Shown piece after piece: positions 1 to 11,066 of a stretch of 64,000 nucleotides of DNA (positions within the stretch are counted from its first letter, which is position 1; the number at the start of each line of letters is the position of its first letter). The translations under genes and the position numbers were made by a program. Where the stretch lies: the NCBI GenBank assembly GCA_038496445.1, contig JALMLS010000619.1, positions 1 to 64,000 on the forward strand, in the 5' to 3' direction. Under the pieces are notes generated by a model. That model was not told where the DNA came from. It saw only the letters and a program-made list of their open reading frames with translations, and made no database searches. Source of the stretch: Trichosphaerium sp. ATCC 40318 (lineage: Eukaryota; Discosea; Flabellinia; Trichosidae).

Positions 1-823
1 ATGCTTGTGTTACCGCATATGCTATTTGGAAAGATGCATTTCCAAAAAACTTTGTTTGTGTAACTACTGAGACGTGAAAAAGGGTAAAAAAAGAGATTAA
101 AGTAGGAAAAAAACAGGAAAGCCATCTTCACAAAGGACATAAAAAAAACACTTGAAAAATACATTTACAAAAAATGGTTGCCTGTGAAACATCAAAGTGA
201 TTTTTTTCTGATTTTGTAAAGTATCAGGGTTTTGACCTAGAACAATAAATGACAGGTCAACATTAGTGTTAATAATACCTGCACTGGTGCAAAAAAATTT
301 CGAAAATAGATAACACAAGTCAGAACATGTGAAATGGAAAAAAAAAATTACATACTCCTAAACCCTAGATGTCCATCATTTAGCCCTAATGTCGATTAGG
401 GTTAGGGCACATACCCTAGTCTACATTTAGGGTTAGGGTTGGTTGCCCTAATGTAAATTAGGGCTAGGGTTAGGTTTACAACCCTAATTATCATTAGGAT
501 ACCATGAATCTGCAGATTATTGAAAATAAATGTTACATAGTTCAAGTTTTAATATTTCATTTAAGGTTATTTTGGCTATTTCTTTTTTTTTACACTCTCG
601 TGTACTTTCACTTAACAGCAACTACAATAATGCAAGGTTTGGAAGTGTACGCAATTGTATTTAAGGCTATGTTTAACAACCAAAGTTGTTACAACTGTTT
701 ACAAATAATGCAACTATCAATGTTATTATTAGTACCATTATTAAACAACTCATTAGCAGCATGTGTTTTTTATTGTACAAAGTCCCTAATATTACAAGTG
801 AAGTACTCAACTACATAGGAAGC
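1..823. other. Non-coding leader with telomere-like repeats
   Basis: No convincing gene is visible. Open frames here are short, rich in Phe/Leu/Lys from AT-rich DNA and match no family I know. The only clear structure is the cluster of CCCTAA/TTAGGG-type words at about 360-500, listed separately. The 3' end of the minus-strand C2/coiled-coil gene begins at 824. Confidence 0.6.
360..499. repeat. Interstitial telomere-like inverted repeats
   Basis: The stretch is dense in CCCTAA and TTAGGG words in both orientations. Three short hairpins are directly visible: CCCTAAT-gtcg-ATTAGGG at 384-401, CCCTAAT-gtaa-ATTAGGG at 446-463, and an imperfect CCCTAAT-tatc-ATTAGGA at 482-499. The units alternate in strand, unlike a true telomere. 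TTAGGG is the telomere repeat of many eukaryotes, so this may be an old interstitial telomeric remnant; that is inference. Confidence 0.8.
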
Positions 824-3800
824 CTATCGCCGACCATAAAGTCGGCCATCTTCTTCAGATTCTTCACTTCCTGAAAACTCTTCTGAAAATGCTTCATCAG
901 ATGCTTTTGGCAGCACCAAAAAAGCACCTCCACTACTATACCCACCTGCATCACTGTCATTGAAATCATCACCAGACCAGTACGACTAAGCACATTATGT
1001 TAGATACACATTTTGGATTCATAGCACATACTGCTTCATTTCTAACAACATCCCAATCAACACGATTACCCTGTCGCAGAATAGGCTCATCGTCTTCAAT
1101 CGTAGCTGGAGTTTTACGCCAAGGTACTGACTCATCAGGTTTTACACTAGGCTTTTTCTTGCCAAGCTTAACTAACACAAACCATTAGCTTGTACAATAC
1201 TAAGTGATTAGTTTTTGCACGTACTCTTAGCAGAGATACCCATACCCAAGCGCTTCTTTACCCTGTTGCGCTTATCTTCATTCTTTATAGGTATAGCCTT
1301 TAGCTTACGGCCGCGAACATCTGCAGGACTATAACGTGATTAAGCAAGAAAATTAAGAACCAAAAAAAAAAGCGTATAGCATTAAGGCTCATTAAACAAA
1401 GTGTACCGTGCAGAATCTAGCATGCTATCAGACAAACTCCCATTAGCAGATTTCATAGAACGAGCGCTCTCCATGACCTTATATTGCTTCAACTCATTTG
1501 ACATGCCAGCGTTTTTATGCTCTAATTCATTCTTTTCTTTGAGTAAAAACTCCAAGTTTTGTTGGAGAGTCTCTTGTTGTTGTTTCAGGTGCATAATATA
1601 CTTTTCAGAGTGCACCACACGACCACTATCGCTCACACTACCATCCTATAAACACATCTATGTTAGTTTAACACGCAACGAATAGCGGTATATAAAATGG
1701 CGTGTACGTGATAAGCTGATATACCACCAGTGGGACCAAATCCAGATTTAGGTCGCAGTTGTTTTGCCCCTGATACAATAACGCGAGGCGCTGCAGGTTC
1801 ACGCGTATCTGCTCGGAGAGAAGCTACTTCACGCCTTAGAGCCTATAGTGTGTTAGTCTGGGTTCCATAGAGGTGCTTTATTTCAAAAAAAAACAAAAAG
1901 CCCAAGTACTTTTCTTGACACATCAAGCTCTGAGCGCAACGCCAATTGCCCGTCATCGAATATTTTTTGTATGCGCTCTTTGTCTTTGGTTGAGAGCTTG
2001 TATTTAGTTCCTTCAATTTCTTCTCGTGCCTAACTCAACAAATTACACCCCAAAAAAAAAACAAAAAGAAAACAAAACAAAAATAAATGTGAAATACGTA
2101 CAATGGAAAGCTCTGACTCTAGGCTGAGAACCTTACCCATAAGCATGCTTTCTTGCCGCGCTTTTTCGTTGGTTATATCAACTAGAGCATTGTACTTATC
2201 CATAACTTCAAACAATCGCTTTTCAACACTACGTGTTGTTTCTTGTTCGCGTTTAATCTGCTCTTGTAACATTCTTGAGTCTGGATGAGCTTGCGAGTAC
2301 GAGTTGATATCACGTGGAACCCTATCTCGAACGGTTATATTTTTTTTTACTACAAACCAATAATACTAGTTATTACTAACCCTCGCAAAGACGCTTTACG
2401 CAGCGAATCACGTCTTATATGTATGCTAGTACGCTTCACTTCATCTACTTCAGTGCGTAACTCTTCTGTACGATTTTTTAAGTCCCTGATGAGCTTCACT
2501 TTAAGTGCTAGCTTATTCTAAGCAGAACTGCGTAAGCAAAAATAACGCCATTGACAAAATATCCTATCCGTACACTCAAGGTGTTGTTACGTTGTTGCTC
2601 CTTCTCTAGGTCAGTGGTGAGCCTAGCTATTTTTTCTTCCTTTAATTGGTTTTGTTCTTCATATAAATAGCGCTGATCCTTGAGTTGTTGTTCTAATTGA
2701 TCAACTTTGGCTTTGTACGCGGAAAGAGCAGTAGGTGTCATCATGTCATATTTTACTTTTTTTGTTTTATCGCCAGAGAAGGATGAATCATCAGAATCTT
2801 CATGAGCGTCAGTTGTATCTCCTGCGCCATCAGTATCGTGACCCGCATGTGCAGTTTTATTGGTGCCAGTTCTAGCAGACCCCTCTGTTGGTGCTGTGAA
2901 AGCACGCGAACGTGAACGTGTAGAAGCTGTTTGGGACTCTGTACAAAAACTCTTGTTAGAAACAGAAGTAATTCGAAAAATGAGGGGTTAAAAAAATAAG
3001 TGGTATACCTGTAGGTTTAAATATTCGCAATTTCTTGATCTTGCTTTTGGACTTGCCACGTTTATACTTTTTCTTATCTTTTTTTGATTTCTTTTTACTT
3101 TTACGTGGTGTACCACCTGCAGAAGCAACCTGAACCCCTTCAGATGCTACGTAACAAATAAGCCAAAAATAATTACGAAAGAGTTTTCCAAAAAAAAAAA
3201 AAAAAAAGGAAAAATATTTACCTTCATCGCCACTAGTGCCATAAGCACCACCATCTGTATCTATGGTAACACCCTTGCTACGCGCTGCACTACGACCGCT
3301 CTACAATTGGACTGTTAGAAAATGAGAATAAAAGAAAAAAAAGATATTTTGTGACACTTCACGAAAAACGGCCGTTTGGCGCTCATAAACACTCGATACA
3401 TACCATATCGCTCATTAGCACTTCCAGATGCAATTTACCCCTTACTTTCTCATCTAAATTCCGACCTTGCAATTCGTACCATCCTTTAACAGGGTTTTCT
3501 ACCGGTAATTCCGAAATAGCGCACTCTATTTGACCCATAAAATTACTTTCGCCATTCCATACAGAAACGAGGAGAGTTTGGTCTTTTTTGGCAAGGTCTT
3601 CAGCGCTACAAAAATAACAACCAGTCAGTAAAAATTATTACAAGCGCATGCAATAAGGTGGTGTTCATAAAAAAGGCTTGTAGTATAAATTCTTGCAAGC
3701 AACAATTCTCTGCTTTTTGTTTTCTTCAAGTTGACATTTTCTCGCTTTTGGAATTGATTGCTTTGAAAGACAAACCACGAGAGGCTTGGTGTATACGTAC

Positions 3801-4112
3801 AAGAAAAATCGCTGCTTCCAAACGGGTTTGTTGGTTTGATTAGCTACCTTCGTTCTAAAATGCATTTTACCGCATGTAACTACACAAAATGGATTGCATG
3901 ACGCTAAATCGTGTTAGAGCAAGGGTTTATAACGAAAATTACTCGTAGTTGGGTTTTTTTGTACGCACCGGCTTGTTTCTTGCCAGATAGCCCTCGAGCT
4001 TCTATAACTGTACGAACACGTTAGCCACGGACTATGATACATCTTATTGGAATACAAACATACCAGAAACTGCAAGTTGCTGTTGTTTCTTCTCTTGATT
4101 CGAATTGGACAT
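824..4112 (-). CDS. C2-domain coiled-coil protein (about 15 exons)
   Basis: Spliced by hand into about 15 exons and roughly 680 residues. The start is ATG at 4112 (MSNSNQEKK), with an in-frame stop just upstream. Residues about 12-125 look like one C2 domain: a VIEARGLSGKK first strand, a KFRTKV/NKPVWKQ-type centre (here HFRTKVANQTNKPVW) and VRGKLHLEV at the end. C2 domains often bind membranes or proteins; the calcium-binding aspartates look poorly kept, so calcium-independent binding is likely. A Lys-rich tract follows (encoded around 3010-3130), then long heptad-like coiled coils (about 1400-2750), and an acidic Ser/Glu-rich C-terminus ending GRLYGRR. I know no named family with this order. 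The last intron is taken as about 46 nt starting GTATGT near 1040, which joins the acidic tail in frame. Confidence 0.7.
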
Positions 4113-4788
4113 ATTATAATCAACTTGTGCTTCAGCACTCCATTTACTGTAATTTGTTTTCTATTTTTAATACCACCAACGACCATTTTTTGACTTGCGT
4201 TTTCGTTTATTTCGACAATATGGCACGCTTGCAAATAGGTAGTACGGATCCCTTTTGTGGCTACAAAGCAAAAGTTGCACTTTACAATTACTGGCCGTTT
4301 TTGTTGTACTAGCTGAAAAATTCGTTGTGAAAGCAACGAGGCCATTTAGGGATAGAGCGTAGTTCGTTCTACACCTTTTAAACGCAAAAGCCGTTTAAAA
4401 CTGCGCGCAACAGTCCAAACAATACCACAACATAGTACTGTAAACTCACATGACCAAAAAGTTCAATTGGACACCTAATGAAGTCAGATGAATGTCAGTG
4501 AAAAAGAGACATCGAGATCTCAAAAATATGCTACTTCATATTTTATTCAGGGTGCACTTGCATTGGAAGGGGTAATTCAGGTTACTATTGTTGCGTCACG
4601 TACGTCAAAAGATCGGTAGAAAGATCTTTTCCTTTAAAAGTGGGAAGAAATGACTCCTTTTTTTATGTCTCAACAACGAGATGTCGGTACGCCAAACGCC
4701 AATAACAGCTTTTCTGTGTAGCACAACTGGAAATTTGCGTACTTTTCATACGTTTTCTGCATTTTCTACATATTAGGTTAACAACACA
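4113..4788. promoter_or_regulatory. Divergent intergenic region
   Basis: This 0.7-kb spacer lies between two divergently transcribed genes (starts at 4112 minus and 4789 plus), so both promoters should lie in it. I see no clear TATA box, repeat or other motif that I can name. Confidence 0.4.
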
Positions 4789-5494
4789 ATGACGGACGTC
4801 TACAATTTGCGAGAAACAAGAAAGTACACCGGATACAACAAAGCTCACCCCGGCCACGACCTTTCAAAATGGATGCAAGCCAACGGTTGGCGGGTAACAA
4901 ACAAAAACAGAATGTATACTGTAGAGGCTCGCAAGAAAGGCGCCCATGTAAATTTTCGAGTGCGTAATAGTTATTGGAAAAAAAAAAAAAGTCAAAGCGT
5001 TCGTAGCGCCTTTATCAGTAAAGGCATATTGAGTAGAGTGTCTAATGTCCGTTTAGCCTGAATTCAAAGCAACGTTTACAACGGCTTCGGATGGAAGCAT
5101 GACAATAACAATTCACTCCTACGCCACCATAAAAGTAGTAACAGGCACAGTGGTACGTACACGCTTCTTTTGTCCATTTTTTTGTTTTGCCCTCTCTTGT
5201 AATTATGCCACGTGCTAGTGGTGAAAAAAATGTCACAAGTTTTTTTAAAACGACACATGACATCTTTAACTTACTTGTGCTAAAACGTGGCTGCAAAAAA
5301 CTAACCCACATTAGGTCGGTGTTCTTACTGGCGGCATAAGCGCAGCTGTTGGAGTTGGTACCTTTGCAGTGCACGCTTCTGGTGCTGAAGCTTTTTTGAG
5401 GCAAGTTTGGATCTTTATTGAATCACACGCTGCTTCTCCTCCTGAAGTCTTACAACAAGTTGGGTACGACACGCAATACTACTCGTACTATTGA
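4789..5494 (+). CDS. Small glycine-rich hydrophobic protein, unknown
   Basis: Three exons give about 150 residues. Exon 1 starts MTDVYNLRETRKYTG and ends before a GTGCGT donor near 4962; exon 2 starts at about 5057 (PEFKATFTTASDG); exon 3 starts after TTAG near 5311 and ends with stop TGA at 5492-5494. The N-terminal half is polar and basic. The C-terminal half holds a Gly/Ala/Val-rich segment (GVLTGGISAAVGVGTFAV) that could insert in a membrane or form a glycine-zipper-like helix, followed by an aromatic tail (YYSYY). All junctions keep phase and the intron ends look right, which supports a real gene. I do not recognise the family. It lies only 40 bases upstream of the next start. Confidence 0.6.
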
Positions 5495-5534
5495 AGCTAA
5501 CACGAATAGATTCAAACACTTAGTACCAAAACAA

Positions 5535-6194
5535 ATGGATAACCCAACGCAATCTAGTCCTTCCCCACAGCCTGCGCGTCCTTCGCAACCGTACCCGAAC
5601 CAATCGTACGGACAACAACCAGGACAATATGCGCATCACGCACAACCGACATACCCCACGCAATCGTACGGACGGCAACCAGGACAACCTCTACATTCCC
5701 CCCAACCTGTGCATCGTGCCTATCCCGCTCAACAATACCCACCACAGCAAGCATATGGCCAACCTCAACCTCATCAGTCACCGCAACCAACACATCAAGC
5801 CTATCCTGCGCAACATTATCCACCACAGCAAGCATATGCGCAGCAACCACATCAACAAACACAAAGTCACCAGCCTGAACAACATTCAGTACAATACTCA
5901 TCCGACCATTCACAATCCCCTGTGCAATACCGAGCGAATTATGCTCCGCCAGCTCAACAGCCGCTTCAGCACTATGGTTCCCAAGAACACCTCAGCCAAA
6001 CCACCAGTCAATACACTGCTCAAGCTCCAACAAATGCGACAGCGTCACCTCCTGCATTAGACGCTAGAAAGCAAGAAATCCAAAAAACAATCGCCACAAA
6101 GCAAGCAGAGCTGAACGATCTTGAAAAGAGAGCTGCGCAAATACGTGTTGAAATAGCTACACTGAATGTAGAATTGTTGAATGTACGAGAATAA
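5535..6194 (+). CDS. Pro/Gln/Tyr-rich low-complexity protein
   Basis: Single exon of about 219 residues. I place the start at ATG 5535 (MDNPTQSSPSP) because the longer frame upstream overlaps the previous gene. Residues 1-165 are repetitive Pro/Gln/Tyr/His with imperfect units of the type AYPAQ-YPPQQAY and QSYGQQPGQ. The last 45 residues form a charged heptad-like helix (KQEIQKTIATKQAELNDLEK). This resembles prion-like or annexin/ALG-2-partner low-complexity tails joined to a short coiled coil, which suggests an assembly or scaffold role; no enzyme motif is present. Confidence 0.65.
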   Translation: MDNPTQSSPSPQPARPSQPYPNQSYGQQPGQYAHHAQPTYPTQSYGRQPGQPLHSPQPVHRAYPAQQYPPQQAYGQPQPHQSPQPTHQAYPAQHYPPQQAYAQQPHQQTQSHQPEQHSVQYSSDHSQSPVQYRANYAPPAQQPLQHYGSQEHLSQTTSQYTAQAPTNATASPPALDARKQEIQKTIATKQAELNDLEKRAAQIRVEIATLNVELLNVRE

Positions 6195-7011
6195 AGAAAA
6201 AACCTTCAAAATTCTAAAGTACATATTTTATTTCACGCATGAACAGCTTAGCTTGATGATATCGTAATCACTTCAGCTAAAAGAGGCCTCTTTTTAACAC
6301 CTCGATTGAAATCCACCCGATATGGGAACACTATTTTCCGTACCACAGAATACAAGCACGAGTATACAAAAAGTACAGCTATTGTGCCACCACTATTTTC
6401 TTGAATAAGAATAGTGCCATTCAAAGACAACAATAATCGCAGCTTGATCAGTTTGTCCTAACTACATGGCACCAGAATCACGACTTGTCCAACAATCTAA
6501 ATCCGGAACCCAAATATGTGGAATTTTGTCAAAAAAAAGTCAAAAATTCGGCACACTAATTATCCTACATTATGCCATAGGAACTATTTAGAAAGCCAGG
6601 TTGGGGGTCAGAGCCTAGTGTCAACTGAGAGCCATAACCCAGTTGTCTCCCTTTGTGGCGAACAGTTCAATATCACTTTGACATTTTTCGACTGTTTTTT
6701 GACATTTTAGTTTACTGGCTAAATCTAGCCCGGATTAAAACTGAAATTAACTTCCGGAAACCTACATACTGGAGCTATTACAAGTACCACCAATTTGCGG
6801 AAAATTGTGCGTTTACCACTTATTTTTATGGAAGATAAAATAGTAAGTTGTACAATAATACAGTGTGTACACTTTCGACGCTTGCTGAGCTACACTGGCT
6901 CGAATTGTGCTTTTTGTGTTGTATGTTCAAACATTTTCTCTTTATTTATTTAATACTACTCAAAAGTACAACAACTCGGCGTCGTACTGCGTGTACGAAG
7001 GTAATATGGGT
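6195..7011. other. Intergenic, nothing firm
   Basis: This spacer lies between convergent genes. A short minus-strand frame at 6248-6433 ends VITISSS but I could not attach it to upstream exons. I see no repeats or RNA genes. Confidence 0.4.
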
Positions 7012-10000
7012 TTACGAACCTACAGCCCGATGTATTTGAGCGTTGTCATCAAATACTGGCCATTGACCACATTCGTTGGCATTAAACTGGTTATAGGCAA
7101 ATTCTGATCCAAACACGCCGTCTTTCACAGCATAGTCCCATAGTGTGCCTTCCACTGCAAAATCAGTTGTGTTAGAGCCTTCATGGGATGTTTGGCCAAG
7201 AACACCTAAAAAGAAACGAAGTTAGGCCGCAAAAGTTTAAAAACGAGCGTTAAACATACCATGAGGAAGGTCAGCGCCAGTTTGTTGTCGGTACGACATT
7301 TTGAAGTTAATATGACAACTTGAATGTTTACTGGAGGAAAATCTAACGGTAAGTCTATAACCGCCAACCATTATGAATGTCTTTCCGTTTTCTCTCTCAG
7401 TCCTAAATCGTATGTTTGAGCACGTGTGAAAAAAGTTTCTTAGCGTACCTTTTAACCCCAAGGACGTTTCCCTTTAATCGCCGTCCAGGTTCTAAATCGC
7501 GACCGTTTAACCGTGCAATGTGAGTTTGGTTGCTCCTGTCACACTCAAAATAGAGCTGACGGAACTTACGTTCTCCAGAATCACCCATTACACAAACATT
7601 TATGCCAACACTTCCCATGTATGTTTTTGTTTTTTCAGGTCTCAAATCAGCATTAACAAACCGAGAGTTCATTTGGAAACTTGGTGCAGTGACGAGACTA
7701 TTCAATGATTAGGTTTGTAAACGAATAAAAGGCATACTTGAACACCATGTCAGGCTTCCCGTGAAAATCTAAACACATTTAGCGAATAAATGTTGGTCTG
7801 AGAACGTACCAAAAATTTGACCTCTGAAGCCTACAAAATGCGGATCTGAAGAAAAATTATACTACGTTGTAACTTAGTGTCATACCTCCTTGGCCTTGTC
7901 CATTTGGAGCCATTGTAGTTGGTGGTGCAGTTGTAGGAACCTACAAAAAGACGAATTATTACAATAATAGTACTACATAACATTACAACTTACAAGGAAC
8001 TTTCCAGTGGTGCTAGGCGCTAGCACAGCAGGTGCACTGGTAGTAGGTGGTGCTGGTCGTTGAAAGGTAACGACAAGTTCTAAGGTAAAAGGATAAGTAA
8101 CATACGCGTGTATTATTTTGTTCACAAAATCTTCAAACCTGGTGATCCTGCACTTGCTTGAGCTGAAGCGAACTCTGAAGTTGGTCCTGATGTTTCGTCA
8201 GTCTTGATCAACCACCCGTAGTTATTTCCAGTATCAAGCCAATGCTGGACGTCTGTCACCATCTCATCAGTACTCATGATGGACGCTACGATCAGTCAAC
8301 CATTTGAGTCATATTTAAGTTCTTACTTAATCCTTGAAACATAACAGAGAACGTTGCTGATACAACTTGAGAGAAGTCGCCACCAGGATTGGTCCAGCGA
8401 AGAGCCGGATAGAAACTATGTATCCAGGTAGCGTCTGACGGCATTGGTAGGGTACCGACGCTAGGATCAGAAGCGAGGGAGTTACCCTCATCTAAAAATT
8501 CGTTAAATAAAAAAAATACAATGGCACGTGCCCCAATTACGCAGAACGTTGTGTACAGAAAAAGAGCTAATAGAAACCTGTGCAGTAGCAACAGTCAATC
8601 GTAAGTTTGCACTTAATATTATTGAACCAGCAGGTATCTGTGATATATCAAATTTAACAGCAAAACGCCTTCTTAGTCCACTACTCGAAACGCCTAATTA
8701 CTGGTTTACAATTAACAATTGCTTTTTGTAGTACCAGCTAGTAGTGTAGTTCCTAATCCATTAGCTAAATCGCCTTCTTGATCATCGTATAAAGTAACAT
8801 CTGCCTCAGGATTCAACGTTAAAGTATCTGGTGCTGCAGTTGGCTTTATCATTGTAAGTACACAAGTGTTAGATTTTTAACGAACCGTATTTGCAATTGG
8901 TGGTAGTGGAGGAAGTGTCATAGCAGGTGCCATCACAGGAGACATTGTTGACATACTGCAACTAATAACACGTTGAGGATTAAAGTGATAGCCAAGAGCC
9001 CTATGCTTTTTATTAGTACTCACCAAAACTTAACTAACAGATGGATTGCTTACTCAAGGATTGAAGCTTCTTCAGCAACGAAAGATCGTCTGGTTACACC
9101 CAATTGAGTTATAGGTTGAATAACAGCATTTGGGAAAGCTGTGCCATCGAGGTGTTGTAAGCTAAATCCCAAACTGCAGAAAACTTAGAATAAAGTGTTG
9201 AGTTCTGTACATACGCAAATGTGTTTGGAGTGAAAATTATTGGAGGTACAACACAGTTCGAGGTTTGGGACGATATGAAAACTAAAGCTCCTGCTCCACC
9301 GCTACCAACGTTAGTGTTATTAGAATAAACACACAGAGTAATTACGTTAAAGCACTGGCATCGACTTGAAGTGCACCATCAGTGTTAAAAATCAGCCCAT
9401 TACTTGACATTACACCCAAATAAGACTCAAACGAAGTGCGTGCATTCTTAACGAAAAAAAGTTAGCCGCTTGCCTTTATAAAGCCCGTACAGGTCTACCA
9501 AACAAAGACGATCCAGAAGCATCTACACAACATTATTATATAAATAGTAAAGTATCACGTGCCTGTGTGACTAATGACGCCCATGGCGTGCACCAGCTCG
9601 TGCAAAATAACGCTGTAAAAATCATATAGCTGTTGACCTTGAGGAACAGGAGAAAACTCAAAATGCCAAGCTTAAATCACATAAGCACGAATCAAATATT
9701 TGTCATAAATTTTTAACTTGCCTGCACCGAAATTTACTCGCAAGGACATTTCGGGAAATCCAGGAAAGTTATCTCCACCGGAAATATACATTGCCTCTGA
9801 GCTTGATCGTGCGAAGCCGTCCGATATAGGGAAGTAGTACGAGCCTCCCTCAGCAAGAAAAGATTGACCAGCATCATTCACAGATGCTTCAATTACAACT
9901 TCAAAAGCTCTCCTTGCTATTATACTGGTTTAATACAAATAGAAGTCATATTCTTACAATCGCCTGGAGAAGGTAAACGCAGAGAGTTGCCAACGAATTG

Positions 10001-10545
10001 AAGCACTGCCTCTACAATGCTTCTTGCCTACATCTGGTAATTAAACACGTGTCTCTAGCCGTTTTTTCTTTAATCGTCAACCTGTGGTCCTTGTACAGCA
10101 TCATCAAATCCGATGCCTGTTCCGCTATCCATATAAAACACTTCAAATGATATGCTGTCCGTAATCTTTTCGTCTCTTATTAGCGTTGTCACGAAATAAT
10201 TAAAGGTTGATACAAAGAGTTGTAGCACGTGGCTGTTTCGCTACAAGAGCTGGTATTGTCACAGTTTAACGTACCACAATCGTAGTCATAGCATCTCTTT
10301 TGCTCGTATGTATAGGAGTGTATTCTGCGCATCCACGAGTAGTGCATTTGAACAAAGGCTCGTCTGGTTAAAGAAATTTAACAAAAAAAGCCATTAATTA
10401 TCATATTTCTTATTTAAAATACTCTCCGGATGCATGTAGTAAGGTACATACCCAAATCTTGTGCCTGCACTGACAATAAACAAATGAAAAACGCGCAAAC
10501 CGTCGCTAGAACGCAATGGCGCCGAAAATATAGGTCCGACTGCAT
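7012..10545 (-). CDS. Secreted metalloprotease-like/DNRLRE/VWD-like protein
   Basis: About 20 exons, roughly 800 residues, start ATG at 10545, stop TAA near 7012. A signal peptide is clear (hydrophobic VLATVCAFFICLLSV, then QAQ). Residues about 75-330 resemble secreted bacterial-type metalloprotease-like proteins, with a zinc motif HELVHAMG near residue 204 (exon at about 9571-9670). Residues about 355-555 match the DNRLRE-like beta-sandwich: NPEADVTLYDD, IPAGSIILSANLRLTV, NWGDEGNS, SDATWIHSFY, PGGDF, DVQHWLDTGNNYGWLI, SPELVVTF. A Pro/Thr linker follows. The C-terminus starts GDPHFVGFRGQIFDFHG and ends near a HGVLGQT motif, like VWD/plant root-cap-type domains. Likely an exported surface or matrix-processing protein. 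Three introns begin with GC. The junction near 10180-10270 is not fully settled. Confidence 0.75.
8492..8531 (-). other. GC-AG intron, donor GCACGTG
   Basis: A 40-nt intron inside the DNRLRE-like domain. The donor is G|GCACGTGCC, the acceptor TTTTTAG. Removing it gives NWG|DEGNS, matching the (D)WGEGNS-type motif of the family. No GT donor in the right phase gives this product. Confidence 0.75.
9523..9562 (-). other. GC-AG intron, donor GCACGTG
   Basis: A 40-nt intron just after the HELVH exon. The donor is G|GCACGTGAT, the acceptor TGTGTAG. Removal joins ISHT to DASGSSLFG in frame; the GT alternative two bases further in puts stops in frame. Confidence 0.7.
9671..9721 (-). other. GC-AG intron, donor GCAAGT
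   Basis: A 51-nt intron with donor CAG|GCAAGTT and acceptor TTTAAG, the usual form of GC introns elsewhere. It joins the RVNFGA exon to the exon carrying HELVH. Confidence 0.7.
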
Positions 10546-11066
10546 TGATTAGAGAGTAGGCTGTGGAAATGCGCGAAAGTGAGATAGCTTGAGATTATTA
10601 ACGCCCTCCACCACGTGCGACTGTGTATGTGCCAATACTGTGGTAAATACTTCGCAAAACAAAAAAGTACACATTGGGAAGCAAATCGTAAGTTACAATG
10701 AGCACGTGCAACTTGCATCTTAAACTTCCGATACTGTGCACGTGTTTTCGGTATTAGTATGATTAGACATGGTATCGAACAACTGACTTGTGTTTGCACT
10801 GCTGTTTTAGCGTATGTACTAGCCACACGTTTGGTGATAAGACTTTATATATCAATTACAGTAGGTACGCATCTATTAACCTCGAAGAAATACCAAACAC
10901 AATCATTATACAACTATAACTAGCAGTCACTGAACACAAATTACAACATTTAGGCTTAAGTGTAGTGCTATATTACAACACTACAATGCATATATTCTTT
11001 ACTACACGCTTTAAGAAAAAAAAACCTTTTAAAAATTGCAACTATAAAGATCACAATTCAAAAGGC
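10546..11066. other. Intergenic, nothing firm
   Basis: About 0.5 kb between the start of the metalloprotease-like gene and the 3' end of the next minus-strand gene. It contains three CACGTG words (10612, 10703, 10739) within about 130 bases upstream of the ATG at 10545, a plausible promoter cluster. Open frames here are shadows or noise. Confidence 0.4.

Noticed and set aside
97..318. Minus-strand frame of 73 residues near the left edge
   Set aside because: Composition is Phe/Cys/Lys-rich as expected from AT-rich DNA; no splice or family support.
504..818. Plus-strand frame of 104 residues
   Set aside because: Hydrophobic low-information sequence with no family likeness next to the telomere-like repeats.
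6248..6433. Possible last exon on the minus strand ending VITISSS
   Set aside because: No upstream exons could be joined in phase, so not reported as a gene.
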